Source of the DNA: Streptomyces sp. PsTaAH-137
Lineage (GTDB): Bacteria > Actinomycetota > Actinomycetes > Streptomycetales > Streptomycetaceae
DNA length: 64,000 nucleotides
Assembly (NCBI RefSeq): GCF_003259365.1
Contig: NZ_QLLY01000016.1
Span: 124,001-188,000 of the forward strand
Direction: 5' to 3'
Under the pieces are notes generated by a model. It had not been told where the DNA came from, did no database searches, and worked only from the letters and a program-made list of their open reading frames with translations. Below are positions 42,502 through 50,750 of the stretch, piece by piece. The first letter of the stretch is position 1. Each line of letters opens with the position of its first letter. The translations under genes were made by a program, and so were the position numbers.

Positions 42502-42519
42502 GGTGAACAAGGTGAACAA
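42502..42519. repeat. Tandem 9-bp direct repeat in a divergent promoter region
   Basis: GGTGAACAA occurs twice head to tail (42502-42510, 42511-42519). It lies between the HATPase and the TPR-type regulator genes. A related AAAGATC-containing segment appears at both 42517-42524 and about 42642-42650. An operator for the regulator is a reasonable guess. Confidence 0.4.
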
Positions 42520-42674
42520 AGATCATCTGATGAAGGTCTCCTCGAACGGCTGACGTTCTGCCAACTCCGGCAACTGAGAGTGAAGTTGAGCGGTAGCGTG
42601 ATGGAGGGCCGGCCTGCGGCCATGCCAGGTTGAATAAAATGACCAAAGATCGTTTTCCACTGCGGGGGCGCACG

Positions 42675-44069
42675 ATGGCGCGCGAGAGAAACGAGCGGCT
42701 TCAGGAGCTACTGGTGGAAGCGCGCTGGTCACGAGCGCAGACCGCTGCCGCGTATAACCGAGTCGCCGGGGAGACTTTGGCCGGGGAGTCGGTAGAGAAC
42801 TCAAGAATTGGACGCACTCACGTCACCGCATGGGTCGAGGGCTCGAAACCGACGGGTGTGGCACCAGCTATGTTGTGCGAGGCGCTGTCCCGCCGCTTGA
42901 AGCGTGCCATCACGCCGCAAGAGGCCGGGTTCGCAGTTCCCACCTCGCCAGCGCAGGAGGCGCTGGACTGGCGCGTTGATCCGTTGATCGCGCTTAGCGA
43001 ACTGGGGAGTGGAGTGGACGCGAACCGGCGCCGTCTTCTGGCGGGTGGGGTGTACTCCGCCGCAGCCCTTGCGTTGCCTGACTCGGCATGGTGGGAAGCC
43101 ATGTCGAAGCCACCCACGAGTGCCACGCCGGCATCCGGGCAACGGGTGGGCAGCGGCGACGTGTGTACCGTCCGGGAGCTCACCGTGGCGTTCTCCGCAA
43201 TGGACCAGCGCCGCGGCGGTGGTCACGGACGGCGAGCGCTGGACGAGTACCTGACGTGGGAAGCTGCGCCATTCCTCAAAGGACGCTTCACCGACGACCG
43301 GGTTCGGCGAAACATGTTCGGCGCGGTCGCGGAGCTCACCTACGTGTCCGGCTGGATGGCGTTCGACAACAGTGAGCACGATGTGGCGCTCCGACGCTTC
43401 AACGCCGCGGTCAAACTTGCGGCTAGAGCAGGTGACCAGCCGCTGAGCGCGCACATCCTGCGAGCGATGGCTCACCAGGCGTTGGACCTCGGGTTCCGGA
43501 AGGAGGCGCTGGAAATCGCCCAAGCATCGGTGCACGGCAAGCGCTATTCCGCGGCCACGCCGCGCGAGCGGGCTCTACTCGGCGTCGTGCACGCGCGGGC
43601 CCTGGCGGCGAACAAGCAGAACCAGGGGGCGGCACGTGCGTTGCTGCGAGCCGAGGACGATCTCAGGCAGGCTCATGACGGCGTTCCGGAACCGGATCGA
43701 ACCTTCTTCTTCGGCGAGGCCTCCCTCGCCCATGAGACAGCTTGCACTCTGCGGGACTTGGGGGATCCGAACCGCGCCATCACACAGTTCCGCCGCTCCG
43801 TACGTACACGGGGAGCTGCATTCCGGCGCACGCACGCGGTGACTCTCGGATATATGGGTGCGACTCAGATCGGCCAAGGGCGAGTGGAAGAGGCCTGCGC
43901 AACGTGGACGAGGGTCTTGGACGCCATGGAGGGGGGCATGTACTCCGGCCGGGCACGCCAGGCGGTCGAGAACATGCGTACGTTGCTCACTCCATACCAC
44001 CGACGCGGCATTCCGGCGGTCGGCGTTCTCGACGGCCGAGCAGCCTCGTATCTGTCCGAAGTAGATTGA
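42675..44069 (+). CDS. Helix-turn-helix/TPR regulator of Streptomyces type
   Basis: A 464-residue protein from ATG 42675. The N-terminal 70 residues (RERNERLQELLVEARWSRAQTAAAYNRVAGE, then SRIGRTHVTAWVEGSKPTG) are an XRE-like DNA-binding helix bundle. The rest is a long series of TPR-type helices (DNSEHDVALRRFNAAVKLAARAGDQPLSAHIL; ALEIAQASVHGKRYSAATPRERALLGVVHARAL; GDPNRAITQFRRSVRTRG). Such proteins are signal-responsive repressors or activators, often beside antibiotic or RiPP loci. A start at 42639 or 42630 would overlap the repeat region and is less likely. It is divergent from the HATPase operon and probably controls this locus. Confidence 0.75.
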   Translation: MARERNERLQELLVEARWSRAQTAAAYNRVAGETLAGESVENSRIGRTHVTAWVEGSKPTGVAPAMLCEALSRRLKRAITPQEAGFAVPTSPAQEALDWRVDPLIALSELGSGVDANRRRLLAGGVYSAAALALPDSAWWEAMSKPPTSATPASGQRVGSGDVCTVRELTVAFSAMDQRRGGGHGRRALDEYLTWEAAPFLKGRFTDDRVRRNMFGAVAELTYVSGWMAFDNSEHDVALRRFNAAVKLAARAGDQPLSAHILRAMAHQALDLGFRKEALEIAQASVHGKRYSAATPRERALLGVVHARALAANKQNQGAARALLRAEDDLRQAHDGVPEPDRTFFFGEASLAHETACTLRDLGDPNRAITQFRRSVRTRGAAFRRTHAVTLGYMGATQIGQGRVEEACATWTRVLDAMEGGMYSGRARQAVENMRTLLTPYHRRGIPAVGVLDGRAASYLSEVD

Positions 44070-44108
44070 TCAGCAACGGTGTTGGCTGCGGAGCTGAAGG
44101 GCGAGGAC

Positions 44109-44576
44109 ATGACGCTGGGGATCGAGTCGATCGGGATGGTCATTGAGGGCCGTGCGGAGATCGCCGACGACTACTGGGGCGGCATTGAGTCGGTAATCCA
44201 GCTTGACGAAAAGTTCCCCATCGACGCTGTTCAGGGCCTTGAGGAGTTCTCACACCTAGTCGTGCTGTGGCACTTCGATCAGGCCTCGCCGGACGATGTC
44301 GAGTATCACGCCCGCAGCCCACGCGGGAACATTGCATGGCCAGCCACTGGCACCTTCGCCCACCGCAACCACCGCAGGCCTAACCAGCTCGCGCAGTCGT
44401 TCCCACGGCTGCTCCAGGTCGACGGCCTCCGGCTTCGGGTCGCCGATCTGGACGCGGTGATCGGGACGAAGGTCTATGACCTCTCCCCGTACTTCACCGA
44501 AATGGGTCCTCGCGGGCCAGTTCGTGAGCCGAGCTGGCCGGGAGAGATGCTGGCTGACTACTGGACCGAGAAGTAG
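44109..44576 (+). CDS. trmO: TrmO-type tRNA methyltransferase (TsaA/UPF0066 family)
   Basis: A 155-residue protein from ATG 44109, with AAGGG about 8 bases upstream. Family motifs are visible: ESIGMVIEGRAEIADDYWGG at the start, AVQGLEEFSHLVVLWHFD in the middle, HARSPRG in the R-P-P/R-S-P region, GTFAHRNHRRPNQL in place of the usual GxFAxRxxxRPNxIGLS, and DGLRLRVADLDAVIGTKVYDLSPY (VxxxDxxDGTPVLDIKPY pattern). TrmO N6-methylates t6A37 in tRNA using SAM. Divergence from the canonical motif (AQSFPRL for IGLS) suggests an accessory paralog. It is 39 bases after the regulator gene and could be cotranscribed. Confidence 0.85.
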   Translation: MTLGIESIGMVIEGRAEIADDYWGGIESVIQLDEKFPIDAVQGLEEFSHLVVLWHFDQASPDDVEYHARSPRGNIAWPATGTFAHRNHRRPNQLAQSFPRLLQVDGLRLRVADLDAVIGTKVYDLSPYFTEMGPRGPVREPSWPGEMLADYWTEK

Positions 44577-45079
44577 CCTGTGACCCGTCTCGCGGGAGCG
44601 TCTACCGAGTCTGCGGGTACCTGCCTACCGGCACCTTGACCGCCGGTCTTGGCTGCCCGGTGCCCTCGGGCCGGTCGCGCTCCACGAGCGGCACACCGGC
44701 CCTGCCAGCTCGGGCTCGTGCTCGCGCGCGCCGGTGCGCCGCCTTTCATCCGCTTGCTGCGCTTGTTGAACAGGCGCGCACTTGCTTGCTCAGCTGGAAG
44801 CCGTCTGTTAGGCCCGAGAGAGGGAGGCGGGGTGCAGCGTGCTCAGTCCATCAACGGAACACACTGCACATTCTGCGAACCCTATGAGACCTGTAGCTTT
44901 CGCCTACGAGAAAAAGGCGCGGGCAGCGTGCAGTGGGCGCTGTACGCATCGTGAGAAATCGCTGGGCGCCTGAGGGATGGCGGTCCCGGAAACGTGGTTC
45001 GGGTCGGTTGGCTGCGCATTACGACGGGCCCAGCACTGCGCGGCCGCCCCGGCCGCTGTGCGACTCGGGGGAGAAGTCC
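44577..45079. other. Gap with one possible very small gene
   Basis: The interval has no normal-sized gene. The one frame with a good start is the 40-codon cysteine-containing frame at 44832-44954, listed separately. The last 30 bases hold the GGGGGAGAAG ribosome site of the gene at 45080. Confidence 0.35.
44832..44954 (+). CDS. Possible 40-residue cysteine-containing peptide
   Basis: GTG 44832 is preceded by AGAGGGAGGCGG, a strong ribosome site. The frame gives 40 residues with HCTFCEPYETC in the centre (C-x2-C-x6-C). Composition is polar and unlike shadow frames nearby. No homology is recognised, and chance cannot be excluded. Confidence 0.35.
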   Translation: MQRAQSINGTHCTFCEPYETCSFRLREKGAGSVQWALYAS

Positions 45080-45523
45080 ATGTACGCGGTGCGCATCGAT
45101 GGCAGCTTGACGCTGATCCAGGTTGAGCTGGTCGACGACGTCGTTCCTGCACCGGCGGAGATCCGGGCCGTTGTCGGCGGAGCGGTGAATGCCAGAGTAT
45201 TTCACCTACGGGCGCTTGCTTGCGCATCCCAGTCCTTCCGCTCTCGCCGCGGAACGGCAGGATGGACGAATGGACGGATGGCGATGAGCGTGACGGAACT
45301 GCTGGCTCTCATGTGCAGGCTCGACGATCCCGAACGGCTGAAGCAACCGCCCCCCTATGACCGCGCCGCCACCAATCTCGCGTTCGCAGGGCCGGTCCGC
45401 CGGGTCGAAGCGGATTTCGGAACTCCGTGCGATTACGAGCGGGACACCCAGGACTCCAGTGAGTACGGGCGCGTCCAGGTGCCCGCCGACGCGACGATCT
45501 GCGGGACGCGGATTGTGGTCTGA
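45080..45523 (+). CDS. Hypothetical protein
   Basis: A 147-residue protein from ATG 45080 with GGGGGAGAAG upstream. The N-terminus (MYAVRIDGSLTLIQVELVDDVVPAPAEIRAVVGG) resembles small DUF3846-like regulators of plasmid and phage origin. The C-terminal half carries RLDDPERLKQPPPYDRAATNLAFAGPVRRVEADFG, and the protein ends in a short strand region. No catalytic motif is seen. It stands alone and ends convergent to the LysM-BTAD gene. Confidence 0.6.
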   Translation: MYAVRIDGSLTLIQVELVDDVVPAPAEIRAVVGGAVNARVFHLRALACASQSFRSRRGTAGWTNGRMAMSVTELLALMCRLDDPERLKQPPPYDRAATNLAFAGPVRRVEADFGTPCDYERDTQDSSEYGRVQVPADATICGTRIVV

Positions 45524-45573
45524 GTGAGCAAGTCCGGTTCCCTCGCCGAGGTCTGCGCTGACAATCACTGCCA

Positions 45574-45595
45574 GGCCGCCTCCGCTGGGGCGGCC
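45574..45595. terminator. Hairpin between convergent genes
   Basis: GGCCGCC (45574-45580) pairs with GGCGGCC (45589-45595) over 8 bases. It lies between stops at 45523 (plus) and 45653 (minus). Confidence 0.4.
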
Positions 45596-45652
45596 ACCCG
45601 TGACCTGCTTGCCTGCGCCGCCCGTGAGCTTGCTGCCGCCTGACCGAACGGA

Positions 45653-48600
45653 TCAGGAGGCGTCCAGGAGTTCGTCGACGAGTGCCATCGTGGCGCGGTC
45701 GATCTGTCCGGGCGGCAGGCTGCTGGTCATCTCCCGCCAGGTGGCGATGGCCGCGCGTAGCCCGGTGTGGTTTCCGGCGGCTGCTTCGGCGCGCATGAGG
45801 TCTCGGTGCAGCCACTCGCAGTAGGAGTCGACCGTCAGGCCTGTCCTGCAGGCGGTGCGGGCGCTGGGCAGGTCTTGGTGCGGGCCGTCCTGGGTGCGGT
45901 AGCTGGCCACGGTGTGGGCGACGTTGGTGATGTCGGCCTGCATGCGGGTGCGCACGCCGGTCATCCATTTCGCGGGATGGCCGTTCAGCGGCACCCCGTC
46001 GACCAGGGCCAGAGCCCGCTCGAGATACGGCAGGCCGTCCGCGCCGCGGCTGAGACCGAGTTCGGACAGGCGTTGGAAGTCGTGCCAGTCGCACTGCACT
46101 TTGTCCGATACCGCGTAGGGGGAGGTCTTGCCGGTGCGCTGGGGAACGTACGGGGTGCCGTCGGGGTCCGATCCCAGAGCGGTGCGCAGATCCCGCAGCC
46201 GGGCGCTGAGGGTGCGAGGCGACCAGGGTTCGTCGTCGCCCAGGTCCTCGCACAGCCGGTCGGCGCTGCTGCCGGGCTTGAGGAGCAGGTGTGCGGTGAG
46301 TTCGACCAGCCGCGGGCCTGCCGGTCCCTTGAGCAGGTTGTCCATCGCCAAATTGCCCAGGACGCGCAGGCGGGGTGCCTCATGGTGCTGTCCGGCCTCG
46401 GTGACAGCCCGGTCCTCATCGGTCTCCGGGATGGGGGCGACGCGCTCGGGCGCGGTCAGAGCGTGTACGACCGGGATACGGAACCGCGGGCCGATCGCCG
46501 GACTCGCTTTCGTCTGTTCCTCTGCGGGCGGGACAGGCCGCAAGTCGGTCTGGCCCGGGTCGCTCGATGCGAGCAGTGCCTGGAACACCAGCGGCTGTCC
46601 GGCTGTCACGGCAGTCGGCTCCGGCTGGCCTTCGCCGTCAGGCGACGGGGCAGCGCTCTGGGTGTCGCCATGCTCGGTGTCGGCGAGGGAGGGGGCAGCG
46701 GGCACAGGACGGACGGGCGGGCCGGGAACGGCGACCGGCTCGGGCGGCACGTGCTCCCACACACCCTGCGGATCGTCGGGCGGCTGCTCAGCCTGTGCGC
46801 AGGCGCGGGCCAGTTCGGTGATGGAGACGGCGTCCAGGCGCTGGAGCGTGATGTCGTCGCCGACCGCGTCGATGCGTTGCGGGCCGTCGGTGGAGGCGTC
46901 CAGCATTTCGGCGTCGGGGAAGACACTGGCTGCCTCGGCGGGCAGGACCAGGGCGCAGGGCGTCAGGCCTTCGGCGCGGCTGAGGGACTCGGCGAGCTGC
47001 CACAGGATGTCGTCCTCGGCCTCGGCCGCACACAGCACGATGTAGGGGAAGCCGCGGGCCTCTGGATCCTGGTGGGCTTCCAGGACGCGATGGGCGAACT
47101 CACCGGCCGCGAGGCGGGGGTCGGCCAGGTACTGCACGCCCATGGTGCGCAGGTCGGAGGCCAGGGAGCCCATGCCGCACGTGTACACCTCGACGAAATC
47201 GGCGCAGGGGCCGATGGCCAGCTCGGTGGCCATCGCCGCCATCACTTCGGCCCTCTCCTGGCGGCTGCCGTCGACCAGGAGGACCTGCCAGGCAGTGAGA
47301 TCGGCCAGCAGCAACTCCCCGCTCGGGGTGGCGCCCAGGGTCACCATGGCCGCATAGGGCGGTTCGTCGGTCTTGGTCTCGGCCGGTGCGGGCAGGTCCA
47401 CGGTGTGGGGAAGCACCCACCAGCCGGCCCGGGTACCGGTGAATGGAGCCTGCGCCTCGGCGGTTACGTCGTCGGGAAGAACGTGCACACTGTCCGCGGT
47501 GATCCGAGCAGCCCGAAGTGCCGGCGGGGCCTCGCCGTCGGGTAGTTGGGTCAGGAGTCGCAGTGCCGTCTGCAGGCGCTCGACTCCGTGTGCACCGTCG
47601 TGTGCCGCCGTCTCCAGCACATCCTCGACCGGCACCGGCTCGGTGGCCGGGGCCTGTTGGCCGGGGCGGCGGGTGCGCCACTGCCAGAGCCGACGTGCCA
47701 GCAACGCCGTGGTGATCACCCCGGCCAGCAGCGCGAAAGCCTGCAGTCCGGTGCGCGTCCTGATGGGGGAGCCGTGCGCGTTCTCCTGCTGCTGCCCGGA
47801 CTGGGGCGCTGTCGTGGCGGGTGCGGCGGGTTCTGCGGCAGCGGAGTTACGCGGTTGCTCGGCTGCCGGGGAGGTCGGTGTGGCGCTCGCAGAGGGTCGT
47901 TCGGCGGGCGTGGAGCTGCGGTGGCCCGGAGCTGAGGGCGTCGCCGGTACCGTCGGTGGATTCGAGGGCCGCCCATGGGTGCCCGCACCCGCAGGGTCGC
48001 CCTGCTCTCCTTCCGCGTCCGGGCTCTGCGGTGCAGCTGTGTCCGACGGCCGCTCGGTCTCCTGGGCTGGGGGAGAGGCCTCCTCGTTCGCCTCGTCCGG
48101 CGCAGCATCCTGCTGGTCTTTGTCGCGCTCCTGCTCGGGGCTCCGGTCGTGTCGCTCTTCGTGCTCATTGGAGGTGTGCGGGGCCGACTGGAGCTCGGCG
48201 GGGATGGTGACCCGTTGCTCGGGGACGATCAGGTCGGGGTCGGTGATGCGGGGCAACCCGTCGGGCTGAGCGCCGCGGCTCGCCTCGTACACGGCACGCC
48301 AGTTGGCGGCGTCCCCGGTCTCGTCCTGCGCGATGCCGGTGATGGTGTCGCCCGGCTTGACGACGTGCGCCTGATCCTGGGCGGTCTCGCCCTGCGGCTG
48401 CAGGCCTTCGCCGTTGTGGCCGTCGGCACCCGCGGGGCTCGCCACCGTGTCGAGGCGGGGAACGTCGGCGGGCAGCTGCAGCACCCACCCGGGATAGATC
48501 GGCGCGTCCGCGTGGAAGGTCCGCCCGTCGACCATCGTGCGGCCCTCGTTAGCGTCGACGAGGTGCGTGAACGCGTCGCCGTGCCCGTATAGCCGCTCTG

Positions 48601-49177
48601 CGATCGACCACAGGCTCTCGGCAGGGCGGGTGTCGCGCACCGTGTACGTGTCATGGTGCCCGTTCTGTGGCGCCTGCTCGCTGTGCGACTGAGTGCTCTG
48701 CTGCACCGCGACGGCGGAGCCCGGTTCGGTTTCGGCACTGGCCGATGCCACGGTGCGGGGCGCGGCCTGGGCGGGGGAGGCGGCCAGGGCGGTGCCGGTC
48801 GGCAGCAGCACCAGCAGCGAGCCGACCAGCACGGCCGCCGCCCGCTGGCTGATCTGAAGTCCCGGTAGTTGTGGGGCGCGTACTCCGCGGAGCTGGGCGG
48901 GGATCTCCAGCAGCACCGACAGCACGAAGCTGCCGAGAGCGAGCCAGCCGATCACGCAGACGGCCAGCAGTGCGAGCGCGCCGGTGTCCTGACGGTCGAA
49001 CAGGTGCCGGGCCGCGTCCAGGCCGCCGGAGGCGATCGCGGCGGTGGCGTGCCACAGCAGCCATGGCAGCGCGCCCAGCGTCACGGCGAACGCGCACAGC
49101 GCGCCGAGGGCCTTCACCAGGGCGGCGCTGGTCCGGCGCGGACGGGTGCGGGCAGCGGGTGCGGGGGAGCGGTTCAT
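45653..49177 (-). CDS. Large membrane protein with LysM repeats and a C-terminal BTAD domain
   Basis: A 1174-residue protein from ATG 49177, which overlaps the upstream stop (ATGA). In order: hydrophobic helices near 20-45, 65-90 and 113-130; two LysM modules (YTVRDTRPAESLWSIAERLYGHGDAF at about 180-230; HVVKPGDTITGIAQDETGDAANW at about 275-335); a long Pro/Ser/Glu-rich linker; another membrane helix (FALLAGVITTALLARRLW) near 510; a cytoplasmic region; and a C-terminal BTAD-type helical domain with a winged-helix lead-in (LRVLGNLAM...SPRTLSARLRDLRTALG, then RALALVDGVPLNGHPAKW). LysM binds peptidoglycan outside the membrane, while BTAD regions are found in SARP regulators. It is last in the Tad operon and may couple wall status to gene control or apparatus placement. 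Confidence 0.8.
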   Translation of the reverse strand: MNRSPAPAARTRPRRTSAALVKALGALCAFAVTLGALPWLLWHATAAIASGGLDAARHLFDRQDTGALALLAVCVIGWLALGSFVLSVLLEIPAQLRGVRAPQLPGLQISQRAAAVLVGSLLVLLPTGTALAASPAQAAPRTVASASAETEPGSAVAVQQSTQSHSEQAPQNGHHDTYTVRDTRPAESLWSIAERLYGHGDAFTHLVDANEGRTMVDGRTFHADAPIYPGWVLQLPADVPRLDTVASPAGADGHNGEGLQPQGETAQDQAHVVKPGDTITGIAQDETGDAANWRAVYEASRGAQPDGLPRITDPDLIVPEQRVTIPAELQSAPHTSNEHEERHDRSPEQERDKDQQDAAPDEANEEASPPAQETERPSDTAAPQSPDAEGEQGDPAGAGTHGRPSNPPTVPATPSAPGHRSSTPAERPSASATPTSPAAEQPRNSAAAEPAAPATTAPQSGQQQENAHGSPIRTRTGLQAFALLAGVITTALLARRLWQWRTRRPGQQAPATEPVPVEDVLETAAHDGAHGVERLQTALRLLTQLPDGEAPPALRAARITADSVHVLPDDVTAEAQAPFTGTRAGWWVLPHTVDLPAPAETKTDEPPYAAMVTLGATPSGELLLADLTAWQVLLVDGSRQERAEVMAAMATELAIGPCADFVEVYTCGMGSLASDLRTMGVQYLADPRLAAGEFAHRVLEAHQDPEARGFPYIVLCAAEAEDDILWQLAESLSRAEGLTPCALVLPAEAASVFPDAEMLDASTDGPQRIDAVGDDITLQRLDAVSITELARACAQAEQPPDDPQGVWEHVPPEPVAVPGPPVRPVPAAPSLADTEHGDTQSAAPSPDGEGQPEPTAVTAGQPLVFQALLASSDPGQTDLRPVPPAEEQTKASPAIGPRFRIPVVHALTAPERVAPIPETDEDRAVTEAGQHHEAPRLRVLGNLAMDNLLKGPAGPRLVELTAHLLLKPGSSADRLCEDLGDDEPWSPRTLSARLRDLRTALGSDPDGTPYVPQRTGKTSPYAVSDKVQCDWHDFQRLSELGLSRGADGLPYLERALALVDGVPLNGHPAKWMTGVRTRMQADITNVAHTVASYRTQDGPHQDLPSARTACRTGLTVDSYCEWLHRDLMRAEAAAGNHTGLRAAIATWREMTSSLPPGQIDRATMALVDELLDAS

Positions 49178-49638
49178 CGGGTTTCGCCGTCCTCGGGCCG
49201 GGTGGTGCCGTACAGCAGGGTGGCGGTGCTGGAGACACGGTGGTGGTAGGTGTGCGGCCAGAACTTCCCGCGGTAGGAGCTGGTGACCGTCACGGTGATC
49301 CGGCGGCCGCCGTCGCTGACTTGTACCGATCCGCTGGCGTGCGCACGCGACAGGTAGGTGCGGGCGGCCGCGGTGGCGGCCGCTGGGTCGACGCGCACTC
49401 CCTTGGCGGGGATCAGGCTGTCGAGATCGACGGCTTGCTGGGCGGCGCGGGCGGCTTCCACGGCCAGGGCGTCGGCGTGTTCGCGGGCCCGCAGCGCGCC
49501 GAAGGCGTCGACGGTGAGGAGACCGGCCAGCAGGATCAGCGGGCCGGTGATGACCGCGACGAAGATGCTGATGCCGCCCCGGTCGTCGAAAGCCGCGCGC
49601 CGCCGGCGCGCCCATGCCCAAATTTGCGGCGAGTTCAT
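49174..49638 (-). CDS. TadE/TadG-like pilin-related protein 1
   Basis: A 154-residue protein with a short basic N-terminus, then FDDRGGISIFVAVITGPLILLAGLLTVDAFGALRARE, a single N-terminal membrane helix after a DRG, as in TadE/TadG minor pilins. The rest is a short beta domain (VQVSDGGRRITVTVTSSYRG). ATGA overlaps join it to the genes on both sides. It is probably exported and inserted in or capping a Flp-type pilus. Confidence 0.75.
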   Translation of the reverse strand: MNSPQIWAWARRRRAAFDDRGGISIFVAVITGPLILLAGLLTVDAFGALRAREHADALAVEAARAAQQAVDLDSLIPAKGVRVDPAAATAAARTYLSRAHASGSVQVSDGGRRITVTVTSSYRGKFWPHTYHHRVSSTATLLYGTTRPEDGETR

Positions 49639-50090
49639 CCACGACCTCGGTAGGCGTCGACAACGGAGGTGAAGCTGCTGGTCACGGTGCGCACGCCGGG
49701 CCCGCCGCCGATCAGGACCAGATCGCCGACGGGAACGCGGCAGGTGACGGTCACCGTGACTGCGGAGACCTGACCGACCGGCACGGCCAGCCCGGAGGTG
49801 TCGGCCTGCACGCCCACGTGCGAACAGGCCTGCTGCTCACCGGAGAGCGCCTGACGGGCGGCCCGCTCTGCCGCTGCCCGTCCCTTGCCCGGAGTGCGCT
49901 CAAGGGACGCCGCGCGCGCCGCCGCCTGGGCAGCCGCGTCGGTCTTCTGACCGGCCAGCTGCAGACGGGCCGCGGCGATGAACAGCAGCACCAGCACGAT
50001 CAGCACCGGCACCGTGAGAGCGGCCTCGACGGCGGCGTTGCCCCGATCGTTGCGCAGCACCGCCCACCGGCCTGCCCGGCGACGGGTCAT
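49635..50090 (-). CDS. TadE-like pilin-related protein 2
   Basis: A 151-residue protein. LRNDRGNAAVEAALTVPVLIVLVLLFIAAARL is the classic TadE N-terminus: a possible prepilin cut after DRG with glutamate at the +5 position, followed by the hydrophobic helix. The C-terminal region has two cysteines (QQACSHVGVQ and VTCRVP) that could form a disulphide outside the cell. Start and stop overlap the neighbouring genes. It is the most canonical pilin-like protein in the set. Confidence 0.8.
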   Translation of the reverse strand: MTRRRAGRWAVLRNDRGNAAVEAALTVPVLIVLVLLFIAAARLQLAGQKTDAAAQAAARAASLERTPGKGRAAAERAARQALSGEQQACSHVGVQADTSGLAVPVGQVSAVTVTVTCRVPVGDLVLIGGGPGVRTVTSSFTSVVDAYRGRG

Positions 50091-50479
50091 CGCGGGCCTC
50101 CGGTCGTCCAGTGCTCGATGGGCCCGGTCACGGTCGCCGCGACGCTCAGGTGGAAGCCGGGCAGCATCGTCAAAGCCTGCCCGCTGACGTGGACGCGCAT
50201 GGTGTCCTGGCTGCTGCCCGCGGTGCTCACGCTCGTGTTCGTGAGCATGTTGCCCCCCAGATCATCGAGCGCCTGGCGGGCGCGGGCGGAGCCGTCGGCG
50301 GGGGAGGCCTCATACAGCCGACCGGCCGCCACCCCTGAACGGGCGGCGGTGTAGGCGAGGTTGCGGGCATAGGCCCACAGCACGCCCTGGATCAGGATGA
50401 ACGTGATGACGAGGACCACGGGGAACGCGATCGCGTACTGGATGGGGGACGACCCCCGGTCGTCCCACGTTCTGCGCAC
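50087..50479 (-). CDS. TadE-like pilin-related protein 3
   Basis: A 130-residue protein from ATG 50479. WDDRGSSPIQYAIAFPVVLVITFILIQGVLWAYARN is again a DRG followed by a hydrophobic helix, with glutamine at +5 instead of glutamate. The C-terminal part is short and strand-rich (DTMRVHVSGQALTMLPGFHLSVAATV). It overlaps the next gene by 4 bases (ATGA). Confidence 0.75.
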   Translation of the reverse strand: MRRTWDDRGSSPIQYAIAFPVVLVITFILIQGVLWAYARNLAYTAARSGVAAGRLYEASPADGSARARQALDDLGGNMLTNTSVSTAGSSQDTMRVHVSGQALTMLPGFHLSVAATVTGPIEHWTTGGPR

Positions 50480-50482
50480 GGC

Positions 50483-50722
50483 TCAGCCGCCGAGATCCAC
50501 GTTGTCGACCTTGCTGCTGGCCCGCATCCCGAGGGCGACGAGAGCGGCCACGATCGTCACGGCGATGCCGATGCCGGCCACCCACAGGATGACGGTGACG
50601 ACAGGGTTGTCACCGCGGTCGCCGCGCTCGTCGATCTCGGTACGCGCCTCCTCGAGGCGGCGACTGACCGCGGCGGGAATCTGCGCGAGCTTCGCGCTCG
50701 TCTTCAAAAGCAGGTCGGACAT
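50483..50722 (-). CDS. Small Flp-like membrane protein
   Basis: A 79-residue protein from ATG 50722 (GAAAGGAACGCCCC context upstream). The first 35 residues are helical and charged (TSAKLAQIPAAVSRRLEEARTEIDERGDRG), followed by DNPVVTVILWVAGIGIAVTIVAALVALGM and a short acidic tail. Size and position, directly after TadC, suggest the major Flp pilin. The DRG-hydrophobic junction matches the other three pilin-like proteins, but a glutamate at +5 is absent. Confidence 0.6.
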   Translation of the reverse strand: MSDLLLKTSAKLAQIPAAVSRRLEEARTEIDERGDRGDNPVVTVILWVAGIGIAVTIVAALVALGMRASSKVDNVDLGG

Positions 50723-50750
50723 GGGGCGTTCCTTTCGGGCAACAGAGGGA

